In this document: piece by piece, positions 9,358-18,532 of the stretch
Layout: each line of letters starts with the position of its first letter
Numbering within the stretch: the first letter of the stretch is position 1
Source: Photobacterium sanctipauli
Lineage (GTDB): Bacteria; Pseudomonadota; Gammaproteobacteria; Enterobacterales; Vibrionaceae
Assembly (NCBI RefSeq): GCF_003026495.1
Contig: NZ_PYMA01000001.1
Location: 372,001 to 436,000, forward strand
DNA length: 64,000 nucleotides
Reading direction: 5' to 3'
The notes under the pieces: model-generated
The model's database searches: none
The model's input: the letters and a program-made list of their open reading frames with translations, nothing else
What the model was told of the DNA's origin: nothing
Made by a program: the position numbers and the translations under genes

Positions 9358-9975
9358 ATGAAACAATACGGTTTTTATATTGATTCAAGCAAATGCACCG
9401 GCTGTAAAACGTGTCAGCTGTCGTGCAAAGATAACAAGGACTCAGACATCGGCGTGAACTACCGCCGCGTCTACGAGTACACCGGGGGTAACTGGGTGAA
9501 GGAAGGGGAAACTTTCCGTCAGGACGTCTTCTCTTACTACCTATCCATCGCCTGTAACCACTGTGATGAGCCGGCGTGTGCCAAAGTGTGCCCATCAGGC
9601 GCGATGCACAAGCGTAAGGAAGATGGCTTGGTGGTGGTAGATACTGATACTTGCATCGGTTGTCAGTACTGCTCAATGGCTTGCCCTTACGGCGCACCTC
9701 AATACAACGCCGAGAAAGGCCACATGACCAAGTGCGACGGCTGCTTTGAGCGCGTTGGCCAAGGTCTTGAGCCTATTTGTGTCGGTTCGTGCCCGCTACG
9801 TGCGCTTGAATTTGGCCCTATCGACGAGCTTCGTGCGAAATACGGCACCAATGCCGATGTTGCGCCTTTGCCATCATCACTGAAAACCAAGCCTAACTTG
9901 GTTATCAAAGCAAACCGCCATGCTCGCCCAACTGGCGATCGCACCGGTTTCCTAGCAAACCCTAAGGAGGTATAA
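9358..9975 (+). CDS. dmsB: DMSO reductase iron-sulfur subunit DmsB, copy 1
   Basis: The 205-aa electron-transfer subunit carries four [4Fe-4S] clusters between DmsC and DmsA. The first cysteine group CTGCKTCQLSC starts at residue 13; further groups appear in CNHCDEPACAKVCP, CIGCQYCSMACP and the CDGC...CVGSCP pair. It differs from the copy at 13655 at only about five residues. It ends one base before dmsC, so translation is probably coupled; a GGAGG ribosome site lies at its own 3' end. Confidence 0.92.
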   Translation: MKQYGFYIDSSKCTGCKTCQLSCKDNKDSDIGVNYRRVYEYTGGNWVKEGETFRQDVFSYYLSIACNHCDEPACAKVCPSGAMHKRKEDGLVVVDTDTCIGCQYCSMACPYGAPQYNAEKGHMTKCDGCFERVGQGLEPICVGSCPLRALEFGPIDELRAKYGTNADVAPLPSSLKTKPNLVIKANRHARPTGDRTGFLANPKEV

Positions 9976-9976
9976 G

Positions 9977-10822
9977 ATGGCTTGGCATGAATGGCCTCTG
10001 ATCCTATTTACAGTATTGGCGCAAACAGCGGTCGGTGCCTTTATCCTACTTGGTGCAGTGATCCTGAGCGGTAAGCTTTGTATTGGCGTGAATGACCGCC
10101 TGCACAAAGCCATGTTCTTTATCTGGGTGATCATGGGCATGGGCTTTATGGCTTCAACCATGCACTTAGGTAGTCCGCTACGTGCGTTCAATGCACTTAA
10201 CCAAGTGGGTAGCTCTTGGCTATCGAATGAAATCTTCACCGGCAGTGCTTTCTTTGCCCTCGGTGGCGGTTACTGGTTACTTGAAATGCTGGATAAAGGT
10301 AGCGAGAAAATTCGCAAGGCGCTGCTTGTTGCTGGCATGGTTGTTGGCATGAGCTTTATGTTCTCGATGACCAAGCTTTACTTGCTAGACACAGTGCCGA
10401 CTTGGAATACGGTGTATACACCAATTGCCTTCCTAAGCACGATGGTTATCTCTGGCCTGATTTTCGGTCACCTACTGCTAACAGGCGCTCAGCACAAAAT
10501 GGCAAATCTTGACCGCGTATTGCCATACATCGGTGCCGTTGCCATTGTAATCAGTCTGGTGGCATTGGTTAGCCAGCTGATTGGCCTTGCTGAGATCCAA
10601 ACGTCAGTGATCACAGCAGCGGAACTTATCCCCAATATGGCGCAACTGCAGATCATCCGTATTGGCCTTCTGCTTGCAGCCCTTGCTGTTTGGTTCATCC
10701 CTAACTTGATGAACAGCCGCCCGGGAATGCCCGTGATGGCATTGAGCTTCGGCCTAGTGCTACTTTCCGAACTGGTGGGCCGTGGCGTGTTCTATGGCTT
10801 GCACATGACAGTAGGCGTCTAG
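9977..10822 (+). CDS. dmsC: DMSO reductase membrane anchor DmsC, copy 1
   Basis: The 281-aa integral membrane subunit should oxidise menaquinol and pass electrons to DmsB. It has about eight hydrophobic helices and the family features HEWPLILFTVLAQTAVG at the start and STMHLGSPLRAFNAL in the first third. AAGGAGGTATAAG ATG gives a strong ribosome site inside the end of dmsB. It closes the first dmsABC operon, and a hairpin terminator follows. Confidence 0.92.
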   Translation: MAWHEWPLILFTVLAQTAVGAFILLGAVILSGKLCIGVNDRLHKAMFFIWVIMGMGFMASTMHLGSPLRAFNALNQVGSSWLSNEIFTGSAFFALGGGYWLLEMLDKGSEKIRKALLVAGMVVGMSFMFSMTKLYLLDTVPTWNTVYTPIAFLSTMVISGLIFGHLLLTGAQHKMANLDRVLPYIGAVAIVISLVALVSQLIGLAEIQTSVITAAELIPNMAQLQIIRIGLLLAALAVWFIPNLMNSRPGMPVMALSFGLVLLSELVGRGVFYGLHMTVGV

Positions 10823-10855
10823 TCACTTACTGATGAGTTATTGGCAATAACCTAT

Positions 10856-10887
10856 AAAGGAGAAGTGGTTGCTACCACTTCTCCTTT
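10856..10887 (+). terminator. Terminator after dmsABC copy 1
   Basis: A 14-bp perfect stem (10856-10869 with 10874-10887) with a TGCT loop and a T-rich right side. It should separate the two tandem operons into independent transcripts. Confidence 0.8.
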
Positions 10888-11111
10888 ACTTCACTAATTT
10901 TCCATTATCTTCTTCGCCCTGCCTCAACATACCTCCTCGGTATAGCCCATCAGGTAACTCGTCTCTACCCCTTCCAAGTTGTAATAAGAACCATTTACAA
11001 AACATTTGTAATTCAATGAGATGAAACAGCAACATGCAGCGACATATTTGTATGATGAATCTCACATTATCTTACATTCTATTCATTCAGCGCATGTATA
11101 TGCGCCGTTTA

Positions 11112-11125
11112 TTGATAGAAAACAA
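11112..11125 (+). promoter_or_regulatory. FNR-like box before dmsA copy 2
   Basis: TTGATAGAAAACAA matches TTGATnnnnATCAA at 9 of 10 positions and ends 90 bp before the dmsA start, as in copy 1. Confidence 0.55.
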
Positions 11126-11214
11126 AACATACAGACGGCAGCCAACTGATTATCACAGTAGAACCCTACCTCTAAAGTAGTGTGGATAACTAAAAATCAA
11201 GAGAATGTCGTGCT

Positions 11215-13644
11215 ATGAAGAATAAGCTCAAACAGCTACTGGCACCTAAGTTCACTCGCAGAGACTTCATTAAATCGAGCTCTGCTGTCGGTGGACTAGC
11301 TGCAGTTGCAGGCAGTATGACACTGCCATTTAAATCAACAAAAGTAGAAGCCGCTACGCCAAAAGACGAAAAGGTTGTTTGGAGTGCGTGTACTGTAAAC
11401 TGTGGTAGCCGTTGCCCGCTTCGCATGCACGTTGTTGATGGCGAAATCAAATGGGTAGAAACCGATAATACCGGTGATGACCAATACGGAAACCACCAAA
11501 TTCGTGCCTGTTTACGCGGCCGTTCAATGCGTCGCCGGGTCTACAACCCTGACCGCTTAAAATACCCAATGAAGCGAGTCGGCAAACGTGGCGAAGGTAA
11601 TTTCAAACGTATCACTTGGGATGAAGCCTTTGACGAAATCGCTGACAACCTAATTCGTATCCGTAAAGAGTATGGCAGTGAAGCGGTATACCTAAACTAT
11701 GGCACGGGTACGTTAGGCGGCACGGTGACAAAATCGTGGCCTCCGGGTTCAAGTCTGCTTGCCCGCCTAATGAGCCTCAGCGGTGGCTACCTAAACCACT
11801 ACGGTACGTATTCAACCGCCCAGATCGCAGCAAGCTTGCCCTATACCTTCGGCAGTGGTGCCAACAATTCATTTTCTGATCTCGAAAATACCAAGCTCAT
11901 TGTGCAGTTTGGTAACAACCCTGCAGAAACCCGTATGTCGGGCGGCGGTCAGATCCATCACCTCATGGAAGGCAAAACACGCTCTAACGCTAAGATGATC
12001 GTGATCGATCCACGCTACACCGATACTGCAGGCGGCCGTGAAGATCAGTGGATCCCAATTCGCCCTGGCACCGATGCCGCACTTGTCGCAGGTATGGCGC
12101 ACGTGATGATCACTGAAGACTTGGTAGACCAACCCTTCCTCGATAAATACTGCGTCGGCTACGATGAAAAGACCCTACCGGCCTCAGCCCCAGCAAACTC
12201 TGACTATAAGTCTTATATCTTGGGGCAAAGCACCGATAGTCTTGAGAAAACACCTGCTTGGGCGGCAGACATCACGGGTATTCCTGCCGATATTATTATC
12301 AAACTGGCCCGTGAAATAGCATCGACCAAGCCGTGTGCCATCTTCCAAGGTTGGGGGCCACAACGTCATGCAAATGGTGAGCTGTCAGCTCGCGCCATTT
12401 CAATGCTCTCAATTTTAACCGGTAATGTCGGTATAGCAGGTGGCGGCACCGGCGCACGCGAGGGCAATACTTCAATCCCGTTCGTGCGCTTCCCAATGCC
12501 GGAAAATCCTGTAAAAACATCCATTTCTTTCTTCCTATGGACAGATGCAATCTATCGCGGAACAGACATGACCGCCAAAGCCGATGGTGTGCGCGGTAAA
12601 GATAAACTGGATGTACCGATCAAGTTTATCTGGAACTATGCCGGTAACAGCTTGGTGAACCAGCACTCTGATATCAATCGCACCCACGAAATCCTTCAAG
12701 ATGACAAAGCTTGCGAGATGATCGTGGTTATCGACAACCACATGACGTCATCAGCTAAGTATGCCGATATTATCCTGCCGGATCTGACTACCTCTGAGCA
12801 ATCAGACTTCTGTATGGATGGCGCTTCTGCCAACATGCCGTACTTCATCTTCGCCAGCCAAGCCATCGAACCTGTGTTTGAAGCACGTAGCATTTACGAT
12901 ATTTGTACTGAAGTTGCCAAGCGTTTGGGTATCGAAAAAGCGTTTACCGAAGGCCGTGATCAGGAAGGATGGCTACGCCACCTATACGCAGAAACCCGCA
13001 AAGCCGACCCTAGCCTGCCTGATTTTGAAACCATGCGGGAACAAGGTATCTACAAGCGCAAGACATCGCACTTTGTTGCCCATGAAGGCTTCCGCAAAGA
13101 CCCGGACAACAATCCGCTTGCGACACCTTCGGGCAAAATTGAGATTTACTCAGAGCGCCTTGCCGAAATCGCAGCAGAATGGGAGCTACCAAAAGACGAT
13201 GTGATCCACCCGCTACCAGTTTACACCTCAACGCACGATGGTTGGGATGACCCGAAACGCTCGACATACCCACTTCAGCTAACGGGCTTCCACTACAAGT
13301 CCCGTACCCACTCAACGTATGGCAACGTTGAGCAAATCATGGAGGCGGCTCCGCAACAAATGTGGATGAGCCCTATGGATGCGGAGCAACGTGGTATCAA
13401 GAACGATGATCCTATCCGTATCTTCAACGAGCGTGGCGAAATTCACCTGACAGCAAAAGTGACGCCGCGCATGATGCCGGGGGTTGTCGCTATGGGCGAA
13501 GGTGCTTGGTACGCACCGGATAAAAATGGCGTTGATCACGGCGGCAGTATGAACGTACTCACCACCCTTCGTCCTAGCCCGCTGGCAAAAGGTAACCCGC
13601 AGCACACCAATCTTGTCGACGTGCAACTGCTGAAAAAAGCATAA
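11215..13644 (+). CDS. dmsA: DMSO reductase catalytic subunit DmsA, tandem copy 2
   Basis: An 809-aa paralogue of the 6918-9347 product with the same twin-arginine leader, four-cysteine cluster and TKSWPPG serine motif. Differences are conservative and scattered (for example SQAIEPVFEA against SQAIKPVFEA). Codons differ synonymously throughout, but the last 30 bp and the junction to dmsB are identical to copy 1, a pattern seen after tandem duplication with local gene conversion. Start ATG follows the shared GAGAATGTCGTG sequence. The product should reduce DMSO or related oxides; any difference in substrate is not visible. Confidence 0.92.
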   Translation: MKNKLKQLLAPKFTRRDFIKSSSAVGGLAAVAGSMTLPFKSTKVEAATPKDEKVVWSACTVNCGSRCPLRMHVVDGEIKWVETDNTGDDQYGNHQIRACLRGRSMRRRVYNPDRLKYPMKRVGKRGEGNFKRITWDEAFDEIADNLIRIRKEYGSEAVYLNYGTGTLGGTVTKSWPPGSSLLARLMSLSGGYLNHYGTYSTAQIAASLPYTFGSGANNSFSDLENTKLIVQFGNNPAETRMSGGGQIHHLMEGKTRSNAKMIVIDPRYTDTAGGREDQWIPIRPGTDAALVAGMAHVMITEDLVDQPFLDKYCVGYDEKTLPASAPANSDYKSYILGQSTDSLEKTPAWAADITGIPADIIIKLAREIASTKPCAIFQGWGPQRHANGELSARAISMLSILTGNVGIAGGGTGAREGNTSIPFVRFPMPENPVKTSISFFLWTDAIYRGTDMTAKADGVRGKDKLDVPIKFIWNYAGNSLVNQHSDINRTHEILQDDKACEMIVVIDNHMTSSAKYADIILPDLTTSEQSDFCMDGASANMPYFIFASQAIEPVFEARSIYDICTEVAKRLGIEKAFTEGRDQEGWLRHLYAETRKADPSLPDFETMREQGIYKRKTSHFVAHEGFRKDPDNNPLATPSGKIEIYSERLAEIAAEWELPKDDVIHPLPVYTSTHDGWDDPKRSTYPLQLTGFHYKSRTHSTYGNVEQIMEAAPQQMWMSPMDAEQRGIKNDDPIRIFNERGEIHLTAKVTPRMMPGVVAMGEGAWYAPDKNGVDHGGSMNVLTTLRPSPLAKGNPQHTNLVDVQLLKKA

Positions 13645-13654
13645 GGTTTAAACC

Positions 13655-14272
13655 ATGAAACAATACGGTTTTTATATCGATTCAAGCAAATGCACCGGCT
13701 GCAAAACCTGTCAGCTGTCGTGCAAAGATAACAAAGACAGTGATATTGGCGTGAACTACCGCCGCGTCTACGAGTACACAGGAGGCAATTGGGTAAAAGA
13801 AGGAGCCACCTTCCGCCAAGATGTATTCTCTTACTACTTGTCTATCGCCTGTAACCACTGTGATGAGCCAGCGTGTGCCAAAGTATGCCCATCGGGTGCG
13901 ATGCACAAGCGCAAGGAAGATGGTTTGGTGGTGGTGGATACCGACACCTGCATTGGCTGTCAGTACTGCTCAATGGCGTGCCCTTACGGCGCACCGCAAT
14001 ATGATGCCGATAAGGGTCATATGACCAAATGTGACGGCTGTTTTGAGCGCGTTGGCCAAGGTCTTGAGCCAATTTGTGTCGGCTCCTGCCCACTGCGCGC
14101 GTTGGAGTTTGGCCCTATTGATGAGCTGCGTGCGAAATACGGCACCAATGCGGATGTGGCACCATTGCCATCATCGCTGAAAACCAAACCGAATATTGTC
14201 ATTAAAGCGAACCGTCACGCCCGTCCAACAGGCGACCGTAGCGGCTTCCTAGCAAACCCGAAGGAGGTATAA
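13655..14272 (+). CDS. dmsB: DMSO reductase iron-sulfur subunit DmsB, copy 2
   Basis: A 205-aa ferredoxin-like subunit with the same four cysteine groups as copy 1. Visible changes are EGATFRQ for EGETFRQ, YDADKGH for YNAEKGH, NIVIK for NLVIK and DRSGF for DRTGF. With so few changes, subunits of the two operons could probably be exchanged. Confidence 0.92.
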   Translation: MKQYGFYIDSSKCTGCKTCQLSCKDNKDSDIGVNYRRVYEYTGGNWVKEGATFRQDVFSYYLSIACNHCDEPACAKVCPSGAMHKRKEDGLVVVDTDTCIGCQYCSMACPYGAPQYDADKGHMTKCDGCFERVGQGLEPICVGSCPLRALEFGPIDELRAKYGTNADVAPLPSSLKTKPNIVIKANRHARPTGDRSGFLANPKEV

Positions 14273-14273
14273 G

Positions 14274-15119
14274 ATGGCTTTGCATGAATGGCCTCTGATC
14301 TTGTTCACCGTGCTGGCGCAAACTGCGGTAGGTGCATTTATCCTACTTGGTGCAGTCGTGCTAAGGGGCAAACTTTGTGTGGGTGTCAACGATCGCCTCC
14401 ATAAGGCAATGTTCTTTATCTGGGTACTGATGGGTATCGGCTTTGCCGCTTCAACCATGCACCTTGGTAGTCCGCTGCGTGCTTTCAATGCACTTAACCA
14501 AGTGGGAAGCTCTTGGCTTTCCAACGAAATATTCACTGGTAGCCTTTTCTTTGCACTAGGTGGTGGTTACTGGCTACTCGAAGTGCTGGATAAAGGCCCT
14601 GAAGCAGTACGCAAACTGCTGCTCGCTGCCGCAATTGTGGTTGCTGGTAGCTTTATGTACTCAATGACCAAGCTGTACCTGCTAGATACAGTACCGACTT
14701 GGAATACGGTATATACCCCAATCGCGTTCATGAGTACCATGGTCATTTCCGGCTTGATCTTCGGCCACCTACTGCTCACCAGTTCGCAGCATAAAATGGC
14801 AACCCTAGATCGTACACTGCCATTTATTGGTGCACTTGCTGTTGTCGTTAGCTTAGCGGCCTTGATTAGCCAAATGATTGGCTTGGGCGAAATCCAAACC
14901 TCGGTCACCACGGCAGTCGAGCTTATCCCCAACCTAGCTCAACTTCAGATCATCCGCATTGGCCTGCTGTTGGCGGCCCTAGCGGTCTGGTTCATCCCGA
15001 ACCTAATGGATAGCCGCCCTGGCGTACCGGTGATGGCACTAAGCTTTGTACTGGTCCTACTCTCCGAGCTGGTTGGCCGCGGTGTGTTCTATGGCTTACA
15101 CATGACGGTAGGTATTTAA
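14274..15119 (+). CDS. dmsC: DMSO reductase membrane anchor DmsC, copy 2
   Basis: A 281-aa multi-helix quinol-oxidising anchor, same length as copy 1 and more diverged than DmsB, mainly in the middle (residues about 95-130) and around residues 190-215. It begins one base after dmsB with AAGGAGGTATAAG before the ATG. It completes the second dmsABC operon, followed by a strong terminator at 15161. Confidence 0.92.
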   Translation: MALHEWPLILFTVLAQTAVGAFILLGAVVLRGKLCVGVNDRLHKAMFFIWVLMGIGFAASTMHLGSPLRAFNALNQVGSSWLSNEIFTGSLFFALGGGYWLLEVLDKGPEAVRKLLLAAAIVVAGSFMYSMTKLYLLDTVPTWNTVYTPIAFMSTMVISGLIFGHLLLTSSQHKMATLDRTLPFIGALAVVVSLAALISQMIGLGEIQTSVTTAVELIPNLAQLQIIRIGLLLAALAVWFIPNLMDSRPGVPVMALSFVLVLLSELVGRGVFYGLHMTVGI

Positions 15120-15160
15120 AATAAGCTGATATCTATAAAGTACAAACAACAATAAGACAA

Positions 15161-15186
15161 ACGGGAGCCAGCGGCTCCCGTTTTTG
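15161..15186 (+). terminator. Terminator after dmsABC copy 2
   Basis: A 9-bp GC-rich stem ACGGGAGCC / GGCTCCCGT with a three-base loop and a TTTTT run: a classic intrinsic terminator. Confidence 0.88.
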
Positions 15187-15338
15187 TATAGAATTCAGGC
15201 TATTACTGCCGAATATCTATGGTCGGTTTAATTTACACCTTACCAGACACCAGACTATAAAGACGCTTAAAATCAGCAATATAAAAATTGGTCCATTCAT
15301 TGCTTATCCAAACTTTTAACTTAACTGGATGAAATGCA

Positions 15339-16055
15339 ATGTTCAAAGTAGTACAGCTAGTATGCATTTTTTTACTGATGGCTATTAAGGCCAATGCTTC
15401 ACCATTATTAACTACCCAACCTCTTTTTGACCCTCAATGCCCAATTACGGACCTTAGCAGTCCTGAAATCAGCATCCCTTTAATCGGATGTATTGGCAGC
15501 CCTCCTGGTCCTATTGCTATAGATGATAACAACCCAAATACTGATGATTTTTACGACCCGTTGACTCATACAGCTTTCCATATTAGTGCAGATCCCAACG
15601 AATCAACGTCCTATACCGCTTACCTTCTAGGAAGCATTTTTCCAGATAACCAAATGACAGTGTTAGGGATGGATCTACAGCTAAACTACAACCTTCCCGC
15701 GCCACATTTAGATTTATACCTTGACTTAATGCCTACCGATTTTGGACTTGGTACTGACATATCAAACTTCCATGCAGATGTCCTCATTAACCCTCTAAAC
15801 CCATTTGTGAGTTGGGTGGATCTTGTTGCGAATGGCGTTGATGCAGTCGGGACTTATACCGTCAAAGCTCTACTTTTAGACAACTCGTGGCCATATGGAT
15901 TTGCTTTGCCAGCTGAAGTAGGTAGCTTCGATATTGAAGTAAAAGCAGCTGAAGTACCTGAGCCATCAAGTTTTTTTCTCATTTTCCTCGGCTTAACTAT
16001 CGCCTCAATCGGCTATTTTAAACCACTACGAATACTCGCCTCGCGTAGCCGATAA
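15339..16055 (+). CDS. PEP-CTERM-tailed exported protein
   Basis: A 238-aa protein with an N-terminal signal peptide (residues 1-20, ending near KANASP) and a PEP-CTERM tail: VPEPSS near residue 206, a hydrophobic stretch FFLIFLGLTIASIGYF, and a basic end ILASRSR. Such tails are sorting signals processed by exosortase and usually mark extracellular-matrix or surface proteins. The middle part has no motif I recognise; it is Asp/Pro/Leu-rich and probably beta-structured. No exosortase gene is in the window. The ribosome site is weak. Confidence 0.75.
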   Translation: MFKVVQLVCIFLLMAIKANASPLLTTQPLFDPQCPITDLSSPEISIPLIGCIGSPPGPIAIDDNNPNTDDFYDPLTHTAFHISADPNESTSYTAYLLGSIFPDNQMTVLGMDLQLNYNLPAPHLDLYLDLMPTDFGLGTDISNFHADVLINPLNPFVSWVDLVANGVDAVGTYTVKALLLDNSWPYGFALPAEVGSFDIEVKAAEVPEPSSFFLIFLGLTIASIGYFKPLRILASRSR

Positions 16056-16076
16056 AATGTTTTTATCTAGAAATGA

Positions 16077-16100
16077 AAAAGCGCCCATATCGGCGCTTTT
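16077..16100. terminator. Bidirectional terminator
   Basis: Stem AAAAGCGCC / GGCGCTTTT lies between the convergent PEP-CTERM gene and the EII A-C-B gene, with A and T runs on the two sides. Confidence 0.8.
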
Positions 16101-16150
16101 CACATTTTTAGTCATTAATAATATTCTTATACTTCAATCAAATGAGAACA

Positions 16151-18022
16151 TTAAATACTTCGCCTCGCCTGAATTAATGCCGATGCATTGATCATGGCAT
16201 CTTTGGTGCTGACATCGATAACCCGCATTTTTTTAAATCGCTCAGGCTCTTTTATCGCCACATCATGAGCAAAAATCACAAACTTGGCTCTCGCAATGTC
16301 TGCGGCAGTAATTCGGTTAATGATGCCGTTAGCCCCTTGGGTTTCTACTTTGATCTTAATACCCAACGCGCACGCCGCTTTTTCCAAAGATTTCGCCGCC
16401 AGGAAAGTATGCGCCACGCCTGATGGGCATGATGTCACCGCAAGAATATCGGCTTCACCCTCACCTTTTACTGATGAATAAGCTTGAGACTGGCCTACAA
16501 GGCTCTCGTCTTCTGTCACGGTTTTCTTCAATGCAATCACTATCAGAGCCGTTGTCAGCGAACCTGCAATCGTGCCAATAACATAGCCAATCTTTCCGTC
16601 GACGACAGGCAAGACAATCCAGCCGCCCCAAGGCGCATGATTAATCACATGGAATATAAAGCCAACTACATTCCCCACAATGCCACCAGCAACAATCGCA
16701 GGTAGCACTCGTGCAGGGTCGCCAGCGGCAAAAGGAATCGCACCTTCGCTGATCCCGATCATCCCCATAATGCCCGCCGCCTTTCCAGCTTCTCGTTCGT
16801 CACGCTTGAACTTACTCGGCGACAAAAACGTCGCCAATGCCATACCCAATGGTGGGGTACAAATGGCAATGCCCACCCCGCCCATCAACCACGGTTGGGT
16901 ATTTACTTGGGTTTGAGCAAACAATGTCGCGACCTTATTGATAGGCCCGCCCATATCAAAGGCTGTCATGGCACCTAACACGGTACCCAACATGATCTTG
17001 CCTGAACCCGCCATCCCCGTGAGTACATCATTCATCACCGTCATGGCGGTGGCAATTGGCGAGCCGATCACCCACATCACCGCCCCGCAGGTGACAAACG
17101 TCCCAACCAAGGGGTAAATAAAAATAGAACCCAGCGAGCTCATGCTATCTGGCAGCTGAATTTTCTTTAGCAACCAAACCACAAAGCCAGCAAAAAACCC
17201 GACAACAATCGCTCCCAAAAAACCGGTGTTGTAATGGCCCACTGCAATCCAAGCGCCTATCATCCCCGGCGCTAGACCAGGCTTATCCGCGATAGAGTAA
17301 GCGATATAACCCCCAAGCACCGCAGTAAAGAGCGTAAGGCCAGCAATCCCCATTTCAGCAATATCGGCAAGTACCCCCTCTTCAGGCACACCACCATGCC
17401 CTGATAGCATCACCGAAAGAGATAACAGCACCCCGCCCGCAACGATAAACGGGATCATGTGAGAGGTACCAAACAACAAGTGTTCTTTCATACGGCTGAG
17501 TTTTTGCGCCCACGGACTCAATGGCTCCGACACAAACTCTGGGGGAGTAAATACGCTGTCATTTGATGTCTGTTGGATGCCGGTAAGCAGCTCAAGTGCC
17601 TCTTCAACCGTTGCAACCGCCTTGAGCTGGTCGACAAAGCCATCTTCGATGATCTTGGTGGAGATTTGCGCCAACACTTCTATATGGTGGTGGTCATCGC
17701 CATTTGGCGATGCCAACATGAAGAAAACATCTGACAGTTCGCCATCATCAGCACCGTAATCGATCCCTTTGCGACTGATACCTACAGCCACAGCTGGCTG
17801 GACTACCGCATCACTTTTGGCATGGGGAATGGCGATCCCCTCATCAAAGCCGGTATTGCCAATCTCTTCTCGCTTCCAAACATCGGCCAAAAACTGATCC
17901 TTGCTGACAAGCTTGCCCGCAGCATCCAGCATGCCGACAAGCTCCTTGAGCACTTCATCTTTGGTTTGGGACTTAAGATCTAAGCAAATTGTATCTGGCT
18001 TGATCAGGTTGGTTATGTCCAT
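16151..18022 (-). CDS. Fructose-family PTS enzyme II, domain order A-C-B
   Basis: A 623-aa sugar phosphotransferase permease. The EIIA domain (about 1-150) has the phosphoryl histidine His67 in GIAIPHAKS; the EIIC membrane domain (about 175-505) contains TAFDMGGPINKVA and GISEGAIPFAAGDP; the C-terminal EIIB domain has Cys532 in VTSCPSGVAHTF. ATG at 18022 is preferred to 18046 because AAGG lies 8 bp upstream. It is closely similar in EIIC and EIIB to the EIICB at 33641-35038, suggesting related substrates. The family takes fructose, mannitol or mannosylglycerate; the nearby mannosidases suggest a mannose-type sugar. Transcribed away from the EIIB gene at 18222. Confidence 0.85.
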   Translation of the reverse strand: MDITNLIKPDTICLDLKSQTKDEVLKELVGMLDAAGKLVSKDQFLADVWKREEIGNTGFDEGIAIPHAKSDAVVQPAVAVGISRKGIDYGADDGELSDVFFMLASPNGDDHHHIEVLAQISTKIIEDGFVDQLKAVATVEEALELLTGIQQTSNDSVFTPPEFVSEPLSPWAQKLSRMKEHLLFGTSHMIPFIVAGGVLLSLSVMLSGHGGVPEEGVLADIAEMGIAGLTLFTAVLGGYIAYSIADKPGLAPGMIGAWIAVGHYNTGFLGAIVVGFFAGFVVWLLKKIQLPDSMSSLGSIFIYPLVGTFVTCGAVMWVIGSPIATAMTVMNDVLTGMAGSGKIMLGTVLGAMTAFDMGGPINKVATLFAQTQVNTQPWLMGGVGIAICTPPLGMALATFLSPSKFKRDEREAGKAAGIMGMIGISEGAIPFAAGDPARVLPAIVAGGIVGNVVGFIFHVINHAPWGGWIVLPVVDGKIGYVIGTIAGSLTTALIVIALKKTVTEDESLVGQSQAYSSVKGEGEADILAVTSCPSGVAHTFLAAKSLEKAACALGIKIKVETQGANGIINRITAADIARAKFVIFAHDVAIKEPERFKKMRVIDVSTKDAMINASALIQARRSI

Positions 18023-18221
18023 GATTGGTACCTTGAAACGTTCCACGCGGTATATACCCTAGCGATCCAGCATCACCTGATATACAGGACAGAAAATGCA
18101 TTTACTGGATTAATGTAACATGAGATTTAAACTGTGATAGAGCTCTTGTGTTTATCGCTTTTAAATCAATTTATTCCTAAACCGCTGTGATAATATTCCC
18201 CAAAAATAATATGGATAGAAT

Positions 18222-18524
18222 ATGAAAATCGTAGCAGTGACAGCGTGCCCTACAGGCATCGCTCATACTTACATGGCAGCGGATGCACTCATTAAAGCTG
18301 CGCCAAAGCATAACGTACAAATTAAAGTTGAGACCCAAGGCGCGATGGGTATTGAGAATCAGCTCACTCCCCATGATATTGCCCAAGCCGATCGCGTATT
18401 AATTGTGTCCGATATCGAGATTGAACAACCTGCCCGCTTTGACGGCATCAGCAAAGTCCAAATCTCAATCGAAAGTGTGTTACTGAATGTCGATAAAGTG
18501 TTCCTAGTACACTGCCGCGACTAA
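18222..18524 (+). CDS. Stand-alone fructose-family PTS EIIB
   Basis: A 100-aa protein that is a single EIIB domain: phosphoryl Cys9 in TACPTGIAHTYMAA, then IKVETQGAMGIENQLT. It should take phosphate from an EIIA and give it to a sugar bound by an EIIC, but no EIIC gene follows it; the nearest is in the divergent EII gene at 16151-18022. It is 8 bp from the HPr-EIIA-like gene and likely co-transcribed. Confidence 0.82.
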   Translation: MKIVAVTACPTGIAHTYMAADALIKAAPKHNVQIKVETQGAMGIENQLTPHDIAQADRVLIVSDIEIEQPARFDGISKVQISIESVLLNVDKVFLVHCRD

Positions 18525-18532
18525 GCCTGCTG

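Larger units (their letters stand above)
10823..11214. other. Intergenic region between the two dmsABC copies
   Basis: Apart from a terminator (10856-10887) and an FNR-like box (11112-11125), I see no gene. The last 20 bp before dmsA copy 2 resemble the matching stretch before copy 1, while the rest does not, so the duplicated block seems to begin at the dmsA start region. Confidence 0.55.

Noticed and set aside
18130-18165. CRP site between the divergent PTS genes
   Set aside because: TGTGA is present but the second half-site does not match TCACA.
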